A DNA stretch of 64,000 nucleotides from Pseudomonas sp. ANT_H4 (lineage in GTDB: Bacteria; Pseudomonadota; Gammaproteobacteria; Pseudomonadales; Pseudomonadaceae). The translations under genes were made by a program, and so were the position numbers. The stretch spans positions 1 through 64,000 of the forward strand of contig NZ_VOBG01000014.1 in NCBI RefSeq assembly GCF_008369295.1. Direction: 5' to 3'. Below, piece by piece: positions 1 to 9,216 of the stretch (positions are counted from its first letter, which is position 1; each line of letters opens with the position of its first letter). Below the pieces are notes generated by a model that had not been told where the DNA came from, ran no database searches, and worked only from the letters and a program-made list of their open reading frames with translations.

Positions 1-96
1 AAGCGCTTCGACTTCAAATGCCCAATCGAAGTTATGGGCGAGGTGATGCAGAAGGCCATGGCTATGCGGCATGATGCTCCAGCTTCAATTCAATGA
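1..96 (+). CDS. Transposase, C-terminal end (partial)
   Basis: An open frame enters from the left edge and ends at TGA 94-96. It encodes 31 residues beginning KRFDFKCPIEVM and ending DAPASIQ. The run around KRFDFKCPIEV resembles the C-terminal end of IS30-type integrase-core transposases, in which a basic stretch is followed by a P(A/I)E-type motif. A likely terminal repeat follows directly. Only the tail is visible, so the family is a recollection from a short stretch and whether the gene is intact cannot be judged. Confidence 0.5.
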   Translation, partial: KRFDFKCPIEVMGEVMQKAMAMRHDAPASIQ

Positions 97-98
97 CC

Positions 99-126
99 GT
101 GTTGCACTCAGCTCCTGCAACCGCCC
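99..126. repeat. Possible right terminal inverted repeat of the insertion sequence
   Basis: The segment just after the transposase stop begins gtgttgcactcagctcct and runs into ccgccc. Position and sequence fit a right-hand IS end, since IS30-type elements end a few bases after the transposase gene. The left end lies outside the window, so neither the inverted match nor a target duplication can be checked. Confidence 0.35.
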
Positions 127-200
127 TCCTTATTACTGGTTGAGTACGCGCTGTGATACCAGGCTCCGTGTAGCTCTTTTGGTGTCGGCTTATCACGGAT

Positions 201-247
201 AAAAAAAGGCCCGCGGACGACTGAACATGCCGCGGGCCTTTTATTAT
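201..247. terminator. Bidirectional intrinsic terminator
   Basis: A perfect 11-bp GC-rich stem (aaggcccgcgg 206-216 with ccgcgggcctt 230-240) is flanked by an A-run on the left and by ttttatta on the right. It can work in both directions. It probably terminated a gene interrupted or separated by the insertion sequence. Confidence 0.75.
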
Positions 248-518
248 TGGGAAGTCATGGCGGTTAGCCACAGGCGTTGGGACGAATCCTAGCCGCGCCT
301 TTAACTGCATGTCAATTTCGTGAATCGTCTGTATTTAGGCAAAAAAAATCTAAGTAGTGTTATTTAGCCATCTCTCGCATGAGGCAGGCGCATTTGCAGC
401 TCATTGAGTGAACATCCAGCTGTCTCTCAAGGAAATTGCCCGGTGCGACAAAATATCCACGTAAAACACATTCTGTAACATATTGCCGAGAGAGCCTACA
501 CAAGAATTAATAACGCAG
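248..518. other. Intergenic stretch without a recognised gene
   Basis: No convincing coding frame is visible. The segment lies between the terminator and the Fur box. It contains AT-rich patches near 330-370, and probably the promoter of the receptor gene at its right end. The minus-strand reading frame at 62-310 crosses the terminator and has no family features, so I do not call it. Confidence 0.5.
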
Positions 519-537
519 GCAAATAGCAAGCATTATC
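519..537. promoter_or_regulatory. Fur box upstream of the TonB receptor
   Basis: The 19-mer gcaaatagcaagcattatc matches the Fur consensus GATAATGATAATCATTATC at 13 of 19 positions, including the whole right half (cattatc). It lies about 33 bases before the start of a siderophore receptor, where iron repression through Fur is expected. Confidence 0.6.
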
Positions 538-569
538 ATTAAGGCGCTATTTCCTACCCTTCTTTTCGG

Positions 570-2334
570 ATGCACTCCCTGATGCCTGCCCCTCGCCTGA
601 CGCCCATAACCATTGGGCTTTGCGTATTGCTGTCCGCCGGATTTGCCTGCGCTGCGACCATTCTGCCCGAAACCTCCATCAGCGCCGAAGCTGACGAAGA
701 CGATCCGCGCATCAAAGAAACCACCACCGCCACCCGCACCGCCACGCTCGTGCGCTACGTGCCCCAGGCCATTGATTCGGTAAAGACCGAAAACCTGCGC
801 GCCTACGGCACCAATGACCTGGGCCAGGCACTGAGCGGCATCCCCAACGTCAGCAGCGGCGCCGATACCCGTTTTGACAGCCTGCGTATCCGTGGCTTCG
901 AGGCCAGCAGTGACTTCTACCTGGACGGTATCCGCGACGACAGCCAATACGTGCGCGACTTGCACAACATCGAGCGCATCGAAGTGCTCAAGGGCGCGGC
1001 GGCCAGGGGGGCATCGTCAACCGGGTGAGCAAACTGCCCCAGGTCGGTCACGCCATGGCGACAATCACGACTATATCGACGACACGTCCCAGTCCCTGCG
1101 CTCCAAACTTGCCTACGAACTCAACGACAGCTGGCAACTGCGCCACACCCTCGGCGTGTTCAAGCTCGACAGCGATTTCGACAACACCTACCTGACCGGT
1201 TACACCGCGTCGACCAACAAAGTTACGCGCCAGCGCTGGCAGCAGGACCTGACCACCCGCAACATCTTCAACAACGTCGAACTGGAAGGCGGCTTCAGCA
1301 CCTTCGGCCTGGAGCACCGCCTGCTGACCGGCGTGGAGCTGGGCAGCCAGCGCCGTGATCCCAAGCTGTACAGCGGCGGCCAGGCGGTGCCCGGGCTTGA
1401 CTTGAACCAGCCCAATCGCGACCTGAGCCACACCGGCCCCATGACGATTTTCAGCAACAACCACACCGAAGTCGAAAGCCAGGGCCTGTATGTCCAAGAC
1501 CAACTGCGCCTGAACGATCAGTGGCAACTGCTGGCAGGTTTGCGTTACGACCGCTTTGAAGTGGATACCACCAGCAAAGTGGCCAACACGCGGCAAAAGG
1601 TCGACAGCCACAACACCAGCCCGCGCGTGGGCCTGGTCTGGACGCCGCTGGAAAACCATTCGTTCTACGCCTCCTGGAGCAAGACTTTCTCGCCTACCGG
1701 TGGCGGCTTGATCGGCATTACCCCCAACGCTGCCGGCAACGCCAACGACCTGAGCCCGGAGCTGACCAAGCAGAAGGAAGTCGGCGTCAAGAGCGACTGG
1801 TTCGACGATCGCCTGAGCACCACCCTGGCCGCGTACGAGCTGGAACTGTACAACCGCCGCACTCGCGACCCTCTGGACCCGACTATCACCCTGCTCAGCG
1901 GCCTGCAACGCTCTCGCGGTGTAGAGCTGACCGCGACCGGGAAGATCGTCGGTAATTGGTATGTGCGCGGTGGTGTCGGGCTGCAGGATGCCAAGGTCGA
2001 GAAGGACAACAACGGCTTTGAAGGCAAGCGCATCAGCGACGTGGCCAAGCGTAACGCCAGCCTGTTCGTCACCTGGAAGCCCGAGATGGGCTGGTACGCG
2101 GAAACCGGGCTGACGTTGGTCGGCGATCGTTATGCCGACAACGCCAATACGGTAGTGCTGCCGGGTTACGGGCGCTGGGACGCACTGGCCGGATTCCGGC
2201 AGAAGGAATGGGATGTAAGGGCGGCGCTGAACAACATCAGCGACAAGACGTACTACGCGTCGGCGACCAGTGCGTTCCAGATTCAGCCGGGCGATCCGCG
2301 TAACCTGGTAGTGACAGGAACATACAGCTTCTAG
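570..2334 (+). pseudogene. TonB-dependent siderophore receptor, disrupted by two deletions
   Basis: The product would be an outer-membrane barrel for ferric-siderophore uptake. The N-terminus has a signal peptide (ITIGLCVLLSAGFACA) and a normal plug domain (NVSSGADTRFDSLRIRGF, DGIRDDSQYVRDLHNIERIE). The frame breaks after VLKGAA near 1000: the usual tyrosine-glycine-rich segment is missing and GGIVNRVSKLPQVGHA appears in another frame (1010-1060). It breaks again near 1060, and from about 1066 the barrel continues in a third frame to a normal terminal YSF at 2334. By comparison with the family, about 100 residues of the plug-barrel junction are absent. The two frame changes with sequence loss look like real deletions rather than a sequencing slip. 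The protein is very unlikely to work. Confidence 0.85.
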
Positions 2335-2348
2335 GCACTGCTGCACTT

Positions 2349-2379
2349 TTGTGGCTAGGGGGCTTGCCTCTCGCCACAA
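2349..2379. repeat. Degenerate REP-like palindrome (GTGGCGAGGG family)
   Basis: Imperfect palindrome ttgtggctaggggg / cctctcgccacaa just after the receptor stop. It belongs to the same family as the better-preserved copy at 43767-43798. It may act as a transcript end. Confidence 0.55.
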
Positions 2380-2405
2380 GGTCAGTGCAGATCTGGATCT
2401 GTTAT

Positions 2406-2618
2406 TCAGTCTTTCATCAACTCACACAACACCTGCAACTCATCCTCGCTCAACAGCCCCACCGGATATCGCTCACTCATAACCCGGCGTGGATCAGGCG
2501 TCCTGATCTGCCGCGCGCCGTTTGCCTTCAACCAAAGTGCCAGCGCCTGAATCGCGTTGCCATCCACCATCAAGGGATGGGAGGTGCGCGTGTAGATCGT
2601 GTTGATTTCGGCGTTCAT
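2406..2618 (-). CDS. Small hypothetical protein (70 aa)
   Basis: The frame encodes 70 residues from ATG 2618 (MNAEINTIYTRTSHPL) to ELMKD. I chose this start because an AGGAGAG ribosome binding site lies just upstream; the frame could extend to 2660, but that start has no such site. The middle (GNAIQALALWLKANGARQIR) looks like an amphipathic helix, followed by a proline/arginine stretch and an acidic C-terminal helix (SEDELQVLCELMKD). There is no signal peptide or membrane segment. I do not recognise a named family and propose no function. Confidence 0.55.
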   Translation of the reverse strand: MNAEINTIYTRTSHPLMVDGNAIQALALWLKANGARQIRTPDPRRVMSERYPVGLLSEDELQVLCELMKD

Positions 2619-2756
2619 TCCAGCGTTCTCTCCTACTGCGTAAGCGGTCAACTTACTCAAGGTTTATGACAGAACCGTGCAGTCACCACCTTGATAACCG
2701 TCATAAAACAGACACAAGGGCTATGCCAATACCCGCAGTTTGTCGCCGCTCAGACA

Positions 2757-2792
2757 CAAAAAAGCCCACGGCCTTGACGGGCTATGGGCTTG
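2757..2792 (-). terminator. Intrinsic terminator of the aguBA unit
   Basis: Read on the minus strand, a stem aagccca/tgggctt encloses a 16-base loop that can form further pairs (tagccc/ggccg region). A run of six T follows. It lies about 70 bases after the aguA stop in the right orientation. Confidence 0.6.
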
Positions 2793-2860
2793 CTGCAATC
2801 GCCAGGACAACGTCCCGGCTGACAGTCGCTTCCTGGGGAAATCGGCTGTTACAACTGCAC

Positions 2861-3967
2861 TCAGATTTTGTGCGGTGCCGGCTGCTGTTGAGTCAGGCAA
2901 TGGATATTGCCACCCCCCAGTAACAGCTCGCGGCCCGGCACCATCACTACTTCATGCTGTGGGAACAGGCTCTGAAGGATTTCCCGTGCGCGACTGTCCA
3001 GCGGGTCGTCGAAACTCGGCGCGATGATGCCGCCATTGACGATCAGGAAGTTGACGTAGGAACCGGCCAACCGCACGGTCGGATTACGCTCCTGGGTGCC
3101 GTCTACGGGATCGACACCGGCGCACTCTTCCTCGGTCGCATACAGCGGGCCAGGAATTGGCATTTTATGCACGGTGAACGAGCGGCCCTGGGCATCGGTG
3201 CTGCTTTGCAACACGTCCAGTGCGGCGTGGCAGCGCACGTAGTTCGGGTCTTGCGGGTCGTCGGTCCAGGCCAGCAATACTTCACCTGGGCGCACGTAGC
3301 AGCAGAAGTTATCCACATGGCCGTCGGTTTCGTCGTTGAACAGGCCATCCGGCAGCCAGATGATCTTATCCACAGCCAGGTTGGCGCTGAGCACCGCTTC
3401 GATTTGCGCACGGTCGAGGTGCGGATTGCGGTTGTGGTTAAGCAGGCATTCTTCGGTGGTGATCAGGGTGCCTTCGCCGTCGACGTGAATCGAGCCGCCT
3501 TCCAGCACAAAGCCTTCGGTGCGGTAACGCGGGCTGCGCTCGATCTCAAGGATCTTGCCGCCGACCTGGGAGTCACGGTTCCACGGTGAATACAGGCCAC
3601 CATCAAAACCGCCCCAGGCGTTGAAGTCCCAGTTCACACCACGGACTTCACCGCTGTTATTGATCACGAAGGTCGGCCCGGTATCACGTACCCAGGCGTC
3701 GTCGCTGGACATTTCCACCAGGCGAATATTCGGCACGTCCAAACGGGCACGGGCGTTCTCGTACTGGCCAGCCGAGACCGCCACGGTTACCGGCTCAAAG
3801 CGGGCGATGGCCTTGGCCACAGCTACGTGGGCAGCCTGCGCCGGCTTGCCGCCCAGGCGCCAGTTGTCCGGGCGCTCGGGCCAGATCATCCACGCTTGGG
3901 TCTGGGTCGCCCACTCGGCCGGCATGTAGAAGCCGTCAGCGCGAGGTGTGCTGTGCAAAGTGGTCAT
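2861..3967 (-). CDS. aguA: Agmatine deiminase
   Basis: Hydrolyses agmatine to N-carbamoylputrescine and ammonia, the first step from arginine-derived agmatine to putrescine. The 368-residue length is normal for the family. Visible hallmarks are MPAEWATQTQAWMIWPERPDNW near the N-terminus, DDAWVRDTGPTFV around residue 90, the GWDFNAWGG-like segment, DGHVDNF, and the C-terminal GGGNIHC whose Cys357 is the family nucleophile. It is a cytoplasmic enzyme of the guanidino-group hydrolase superfamily. The gene follows aguB on the same strand with a 5-base gap, so the two are almost certainly co-transcribed and act in sequence. Confidence 0.95.
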   Translation of the reverse strand: MTTLHSTPRADGFYMPAEWATQTQAWMIWPERPDNWRLGGKPAQAAHVAVAKAIARFEPVTVAVSAGQYENARARLDVPNIRLVEMSSDDAWVRDTGPTFVINNSGEVRGVNWDFNAWGGFDGGLYSPWNRDSQVGGKILEIERSPRYRTEGFVLEGGSIHVDGEGTLITTEECLLNHNRNPHLDRAQIEAVLSANLAVDKIIWLPDGLFNDETDGHVDNFCCYVRPGEVLLAWTDDPQDPNYVRCHAALDVLQSSTDAQGRSFTVHKMPIPGPLYATEEECAGVDPVDGTQERNPTVRLAGSYVNFLIVNGGIIAPSFDDPLDSRAREILQSLFPQHEVVMVPGRELLLGGGNIHCLTQQQPAPHKI

Positions 3968-3972
3968 GGCGG

Positions 3973-4851
3973 TCAGGACTCCAGGGAACCGTCGAGGGTT
4001 TTCAACGCGCCGTACAGGTTCGGACGACGGTCACGGAACGAACCCCAGGCACTGCGGATGTGCTCCAGCTCGTCGAGGTCAAAGCTGTGCACCAGGATGC
4101 CTTCTTCGGTCTCGTTGAGTTCTTCAACTTTTTCGCCGAACTGGTTGGCGATAAACGACGAGCCGTAGAAGTCGATGTCGTAGCCGTCCTGCTCTTCGTT
4201 GCCAATGCGGTTGCTGGCGATCAGCGGCATCAGGTTCGCGCCGGCATGGCCTTGTTGCACGCGTTGCCAGTGATCGCGGGACGAGATGCTCTTGTCATGT
4301 GGCTCGCTGCCGATGGCGGTCGGGTAGAACAGGATTTCCGCGCCTTGCAACGCCATGCTGCGGGCGCATTCCGGGAACCACTGATCCCAGCAGATACCCA
4401 CGCCGATTTTTGCGTAACGGGTGTTCCACACTTTGAAACCAGTGTCGCCGGGGTTGAAGTAGTACTTTTCGTGGTAGCCAGGGCCATCCGGGATGTGGCT
4501 TTTACGATAAATGCCGAGGTTGGAGCCATCAGCGTCGATGATCGCGATGCTGTTGAAACGCGCACGGCCGGCCAGCTCGAAGAAGCTGATGGGCAAAACC
4601 ACCTGCAACTCCTTGGCGATTTTCTGGAAGTGCTTGATGGCGACGTTGTCTTCAACAGTGGTCGCCAGTTGCAGGTAATCCGGGTTGGGCTTCTGGCAGA
4701 AGTACGGGCTCTCGAACAGTTCCTGAATCAGGATGATCTGCGCGCCTTTGGCTGCGGCCTCACGGACCAGCTTTTCAGCGGTCTCGATGTTGGCTTCAAG
4801 GTCCCAGGAACAGGCCATCTGGGTAGCGGCGACGGTAACGATACGGCTCAT
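3973..4851 (-). CDS. aguB: N-carbamoylputrescine amidase
   Basis: Converts N-carbamoylputrescine to putrescine, CO2 and ammonia, completing the agmatine route with AguA. The 292 residues form a single nitrilase (carbon-nitrogen hydrolase) domain. The catalytic triad is visible as Glu44 (LIQELFESPYF), Lys117 (IYRKSHIPDGPGYHEKY) and Cys154 (VGICWDQWFPE). The start at 4851 has AGGAGAT upstream with good spacing. It is the first gene of the aguBA unit; the promoter must lie in the 206-base gap before the divergent-looking but co-oriented aminotransferase gene. No aguR-like TetR gene is adjacent, so regulation is not visible here. Confidence 0.95.
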   Translation of the reverse strand: MSRIVTVAATQMACSWDLEANIETAEKLVREAAAKGAQIILIQELFESPYFCQKPNPDYLQLATTVEDNVAIKHFQKIAKELQVVLPISFFELAGRARFNSIAIIDADGSNLGIYRKSHIPDGPGYHEKYYFNPGDTGFKVWNTRYAKIGVGICWDQWFPECARSMALQGAEILFYPTAIGSEPHDKSISSRDHWQRVQQGHAGANLMPLIASNRIGNEEQDGYDIDFYGSSFIANQFGEKVEELNETEEGILVHSFDLDELEHIRSAWGSFRDRRPNLYGALKTLDGSLES

Positions 4852-5057
4852 GAATCATCTCCTGGGCGGTGGTCAGTGATCAGGGTGGCAGTGATCGATG
4901 ACAGAAAAGGGAACGCTGGACGCCAGTGTATAGCGTCGGGGACATGGGCGACTTTATAGCGGATAAAAATCGGCTTTTAAAGTACCCGAAGATCCACTCA
5001 TCGAAATAAATGCTTAAAAACCAGATAAAAATCGAGTTATGTAGATAAAAAACCTCC

Positions 5058-7967
5058 TTACAACCCCTCATCCAACACCTTCGACAGCATGTCGACAAAG
5101 AAATCCACACTACGCCTGGAGGTGACCATCGGCGGCTTGATTTTGAGGATGTTCAGATAATCCCCGGTTGGCTGCATGAATATCCCCAGCTCCCGCAACC
5201 GATCACACAGCAACGCGGTTTCTTCGGTGGCCGGCTCCAGGGTCTGCCGATCACGCACCAACTCCAGCCCCAAGTAGAACCCGGAACCATGCACCGCACC
5301 CACCAAGGGATGGTGCTCAGTCAACGCTTCCAACCGCGCCTTGAAATGCCCTCCCACCACCTGGGCGTTTTCCCACAGCTGTTCTTCTTCCATGACATCC
5401 AGCACCGCCATGCCAATCCGACAACTGACCGGACTGCCGCCCGAGGAAGAAAAGAAGTATCCCTCGGCCTCCAGCGCCTCAGCGATTTCCCGTCGGGTGA
5501 TCACCGCGCCCAAAGGTTGGCCGTTGCCCATGCCCTTGGCCATGGTGATGATGTCCGGGACCACACCCTGTTCTTCAAACCCCCAGAAGAAATGGCCCAT
5601 ACGCCCGTAGCCCACCTGCACTTCATCGGCGATACACACGCCGCCCTGGGCGCGGACCAGGGCATATACCTGTTGCAGATAGCCCGGCGGCAGCGATATC
5701 CCGCCAGCATTGCCGTACACCGGCTCGCAAATAAAGCCCGCCAGTTGACGCTTCTGCGCGGCGATTTTCGCCAGGTTGTGTTCGACGCTGCGCACGTAGT
5801 CTGGTGCGCTGTCCTGGCCGCGAAACTCGCCGCGATAAGTGTTCGGCGCGGTCACCGGGTGCACCCAGTCCGGGCGGCTGCTCAGGGCCAGGGGGTTGTC
5901 GGCAATCGAGGTGGACACCGCATCGGCGGCCACCGACCAGCCGTGATAAGCCTCCAGCACGCTGAGCATGTCGCGCCCGCCGCTGTAGGCCCAAGCCAGG
6001 CGGATCGCCAGGTCATTGGCTTCGGTGCCGCTGTTGACCAGAAATACCCGGTCCATGGAGTCCGGCGCCAGCGCCAGCAAACGCTCGGAAAACTCGGCAA
6101 TCGCTGCGTAATGAAAGCGTGAATTGGTGTTGAGCAGCGACCATTGCCGCGCCGCCACTTGCGCCATGCGCGGATGACCATGGCCCAGCACTGCGACGTT
6201 ATTAAGCATGTCCAGGTAGGAACGGCCCTGCATGTCGATCAGATGATTGCGCCAGCCGCGCTCGATACGCGGCGGGTCGACGTAATAATGCTTCTGCGAA
6301 CGAGCGAAACTGGCGTCGCGCCGGGCCAGCAAGGCGTCGGAGTCCAGCTCCGGCTCGGCGTCACAGGCCAGCCCCAGCAGCGCCGCTGGCGAAGGGCACA
6401 ACGCCTGCCACGCCTGCGCCCGTGACGGTGAGCAGAACAGCGGCGCCTCAAGATCGGCGCGGCACACTTGCACCGTCAACGGTCCACCGGCCTCACCGAG
6501 CACCTGGCCCTTGAGCACCGCTGCGCCAGGCTGCAGTAAGGCTTTCACGCCCCACAGCCAAACAGTCAATTGAGCGCTGTGCAGCGACAGCCTGCCATCG
6601 GCGGCATAGTGCAGGGTGCCAGCGAACGGTGATTCCACGGTGGTGCCGTCTGGCACCCATAGCTCTACGTGGATCGCAAAGGTGTCTGGCTCAGCAGAAC
6701 TGTCAGCACAGGTTCGGGACAGCCGATATTGACCATAACGACTGCCCGCCAGCCCATGAGCCACCGCGGCCTCATGCAACAGTCGCCGATCAATACCGGG
6801 CAGCTCCCAGTTGCCCGCCTCGAAATGCGGGCTGAGTACGCCCAGGTCAATCAGCGCGAACTCGCGCCCCACTAACCCCGGCAACAACGGCACGAAGCCC
6901 TCACTGGCAATGGGCGGCAAGGCGCCACCGACGCAGGTCAGGATCGCTGCATCCATCAGTTCAAAAGGCACGGACGTGGCAACGTGGAAAATCTCCCACT
7001 CATGCTTGGCATTCTTCAGCAGGTACTGGTTCTGCGGATCGAGGCGCTGCTGCTGTTCACTGCTGAGCACCAGCACCGCCGCGCGGGCAACGATCAGCGG
7101 CCATAGCACCTGCAACTCTTGCGGCTGCAAGGGGGTGATGGCATGACAGGCGTGAATCGCCGGCAGGATGGCAAACGGATCACCCTCGGCGTGATGCAGC
7201 AATGCGGCGCACGTCACCGACAAGTCGGCGATGCGCCAGGTGCGCACCAGATCGCCGAAATCGATGACACCCTGGATCTGCCAGTGGCGCTGCCCATCCC
7301 GATGCCAGACCACATTGTCATCGGTGATATCCATGTGCACCGCTTGCTGGGGCAGACCATCGGCCAAGGGCCCCACCCGCCGCTCAACCTGCTCTGCCAC
7401 TTGCTCAAGGGCCGCACGCTGCGGCAGGTTTTCCAGGGTCAACAACAGATAGGTAATCAGTTCATGGGCATGGCGCGGGTCCCATTGCAGGGTGCGTGCA
7501 AGGCCCGGATGCTCGAAGCTGGCCAACGCCTGGCTCATGCGCCCGCAAAGCTGGCCAAAACCAGCGATCACGTCACGGCCCAGATGAGGCAGATGGGTCA
7601 GTGGCTGGCCGTCGATATAGTCCAGCAGCCGCAGGCGCACGGTTTGCCCGGCGACTGTTTCCGTCAGCAACTCTTCGCCATTGAGGGCCGCAATCACCCT
7701 CGGCACCCGCACATCCGCATGTTCCTGCAGGTGCTGGAGGGCAGCGTGCTGCGCCTGCAACTCAACAGCGGCATAGTCGCCCCGACAGATTTTCAGGACA
7801 AACCGACCACGATCACTGTCGACCCGGTAGTTGAGGTCTTGCTGGCTGCCCAGCGACTGCAACGTGCCGGTGAGGCCGTAATGCTGCTCAAGCCATTGCA
7901 ACGCCTGCTCAGGACCGACCTGTGGGCACGGCAGACTGGCGCGGTGAATCAACGTGGCGAGCAGCAT
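5058..7967 (-). CDS. Three-part fusion: APH-like kinase, middle domain, class III aminotransferase
   Basis: A 969-residue protein. Residues about 20-330 are an aminoglycoside-phosphotransferase/homoserine-kinase-like fold, with the catalytic-loop motif HMDITDDNVVW and the metal motif GVIDFGD. Residues about 340-540 form a middle region with HVELWVPDGTTVESPFAG and a lipoyl/peptidase-M23-like beta pattern. Residues about 550-969 are a class III PLP aminotransferase (NSGTEANDLAIRLAW; CIADEVQVGYGR; the PLP lysine in MAKGMGNG near residue 810). Fusions of this type occur in pseudomonads and relate to phospholyase/aminotransferases acting on amino-alcohols. The position next to aguBA suggests amine metabolism, but the substrate is unknown. 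A purine-rich AAGGGG precedes ATG 7967. Confidence 0.85.
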   Translation of the reverse strand: MLLATLIHRASLPCPQVGPEQALQWLEQHYGLTGTLQSLGSQQDLNYRVDSDRGRFVLKICRGDYAAVELQAQHAALQHLQEHADVRVPRVIAALNGEELLTETVAGQTVRLRLLDYIDGQPLTHLPHLGRDVIAGFGQLCGRMSQALASFEHPGLARTLQWDPRHAHELITYLLLTLENLPQRAALEQVAEQVERRVGPLADGLPQQAVHMDITDDNVVWHRDGQRHWQIQGVIDFGDLVRTWRIADLSVTCAALLHHAEGDPFAILPAIHACHAITPLQPQELQVLWPLIVARAAVLVLSSEQQQRLDPQNQYLLKNAKHEWEIFHVATSVPFELMDAAILTCVGGALPPIASEGFVPLLPGLVGREFALIDLGVLSPHFEAGNWELPGIDRRLLHEAAVAHGLAGSRYGQYRLSRTCADSSAEPDTFAIHVELWVPDGTTVESPFAGTLHYAADGRLSLHSAQLTVWLWGVKALLQPGAAVLKGQVLGEAGGPLTVQVCRADLEAPLFCSPSRAQAWQALCPSPAALLGLACDAEPELDSDALLARRDASFARSQKHYYVDPPRIERGWRNHLIDMQGRSYLDMLNNVAVLGHGHPRMAQVAARQWSLLNTNSRFHYAAIAEFSERLLALAPDSMDRVFLVNSGTEANDLAIRLAWAYSGGRDMLSVLEAYHGWSVAADAVSTSIADNPLALSSRPDWVHPVTAPNTYRGEFRGQDSAPDYVRSVEHNLAKIAAQKRQLAGFICEPVYGNAGGISLPPGYLQQVYALVRAQGGVCIADEVQVGYGRMGHFFWGFEEQGVVPDIITMAKGMGNGQPLGAVITRREIAEALEAEGYFFSSSGGSPVSCRIGMAVLDVMEEEQLWENAQVVGGHFKARLEALTEHHPLVGAVHGSGFYLGLELVRDRQTLEPATEETALLCDRLRELGIFMQPTGDYLNILKIKPPMVTSRRSVDFFVDMLSKVLDEGL

Positions 7968-8133
7968 GTGACGACCCCTTGGTGTTTTTATCAGGCCTTA
8001 TATCGCCACTGTTGGTGGGTGTTAAGCAACCCCCAAGCGATCAATCTGACCGCAAACCCTTGCACCGCCCTGCTCCAGAACACAAGCTATGCTCCATTCG
8101 CTTAATGTCCGTCTAAGGAAAAGGGCCTCCGAC

Positions 8134-9216
8134 ATGCGCATTCTCATTACCGGCGGGGCCGGGTTTATCGGTTCGGCTCTGGTCCGGCACCTGATTCAAC
8201 ATACTGAGCATGAAGTGCTCAACCTCGACAAACTGACCTACGCCGGCAATCTTGAGTCGCTGACCAGCATCGCGACCAATACCCGCTATGAGTTCGTCCA
8301 GGCAGATATCATCGACCAGGCCGCCGTCAGCGCAGTCTTGGCGCGCTTCGAACCCCAGGCGATCATGCACCTGGCGGCCGAATCCCATGTCGACCGCTCC
8401 ATCGACGGCCCTTCGGATTTCATCCAGACCAATATCGTCGGCACCTACAGCCTGCTGGAGGCCACCCGCGCCTATTGGCAGACGCTGGCGGAGCCTGAAA
8501 AAAGCGCCTTGCGCTTCCACCACATTTCCACCGATGAGGTATATGGCGACCTGCACGGCGTCGATGACCTGTTCACCGAGACCACGCCTTACGCGCCAAG
8601 CTCGCCGTACTCCGCCAGCAAGGCCGCGTCCGACCACCTGGTGCGCGCCTGGCAGCGCACCTATGGCCTGCCGGTGCTGCTGACCAACTGTTCGAACAAT
8701 TACGGGCCGTTCCATTTCCCCGAGAAGCTGATCCCGCTGGTGATCCTCAATGCCCTGGCCGGCAAGCCGCTGCCGGTGTACGGCGATGGCCTGCAAGTGC
8801 GCGACTGGCTGTTTGTCGAAGATCACGCCCGCGCGCTGCTTAAAGTCGTCACCGAAGGCGTCGTAGGCGAGACCTACAACATCGGCGGCCACAACGAGCA
8901 GAAGAATATCGACGTGGTCCGCAGCATCTGCGCCCTGCTGGAAGAGCTGGCGCCACAGCGCCCAGCCGGCGTTGCGCAATTCACCGACCTGATCACCTTC
9001 GTCAAGGATCGCCCAGGCCACGACCAGCGCTACGCCATCGACGCCAGCAAGATCGAGCGAGAACTGGGCTGGGTGCCTGAAGAAACCTTTGAAACCGGCC
9101 TGCGCAAAACCGTGCAGTGGTACCTCGATAACCTGGAATGGTGCCGCAGGGTCCAGGACGGCAGTTATCAAGGTCAACGACTTGGCTCCACCAACATGAA
9201 GGACCTGATTGCATGA
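8134..9216 (+). CDS. rfbB: dTDP-glucose 4,6-dehydratase
   Basis: Second step of dTDP-L-rhamnose synthesis: dehydrates dTDP-D-glucose to the 4-keto-6-deoxy sugar using bound NAD. It has 360 residues from ATG 8134, where the Rossmann strand MRILITGGAGFIGS begins directly; the frame is open upstream to 8089, but AAGGAAAAGGG sits properly before 8134. Family marks are HHISTDEVYGDL (catalytic Thr-Asp-Glu), SPYSASKAASDHL (Tyr-x3-Lys) and NNYGPFHFPEKLIP. It overlaps rfbA by four bases (ATGA) and heads the rfbBACD operon, which supplies rhamnose for lipopolysaccharide. Confidence 0.96.
   Translation: MRILITGGAGFIGSALVRHLIQHTEHEVLNLDKLTYAGNLESLTSIATNTRYEFVQADIIDQAAVSAVLARFEPQAIMHLAAESHVDRSIDGPSDFIQTNIVGTYSLLEATRAYWQTLAEPEKSALRFHHISTDEVYGDLHGVDDLFTETTPYAPSSPYSASKAASDHLVRAWQRTYGLPVLLTNCSNNYGPFHFPEKLIPLVILNALAGKPLPVYGDGLQVRDWLFVEDHARALLKVVTEGVVGETYNIGGHNEQKNIDVVRSICALLEELAPQRPAGVAQFTDLITFVKDRPGHDQRYAIDASKIERELGWVPEETFETGLRKTVQWYLDNLEWCRRVQDGSYQGQRLGSTNMKDLIA

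Noticed and set aside
1048..2379. 443-codon minus-strand open frame across the receptor pseudogene
   Set aside because: It is a GC-codon shadow of the barrel frame, with no family motif and no plausible ribosome binding site.
3946..4959. 337-codon plus-strand frame opposite aguB
   Set aside because: The minus strand encodes an amidase with all catalytic residues; the plus frame is a mirror with no recognisable domain.
4880..5110. Minus-strand frame between aguB and the aminotransferase gene
   Set aside because: It overlaps the end of the aminotransferase gene, has no ribosome binding site and reads like AT-rich intergenic DNA.
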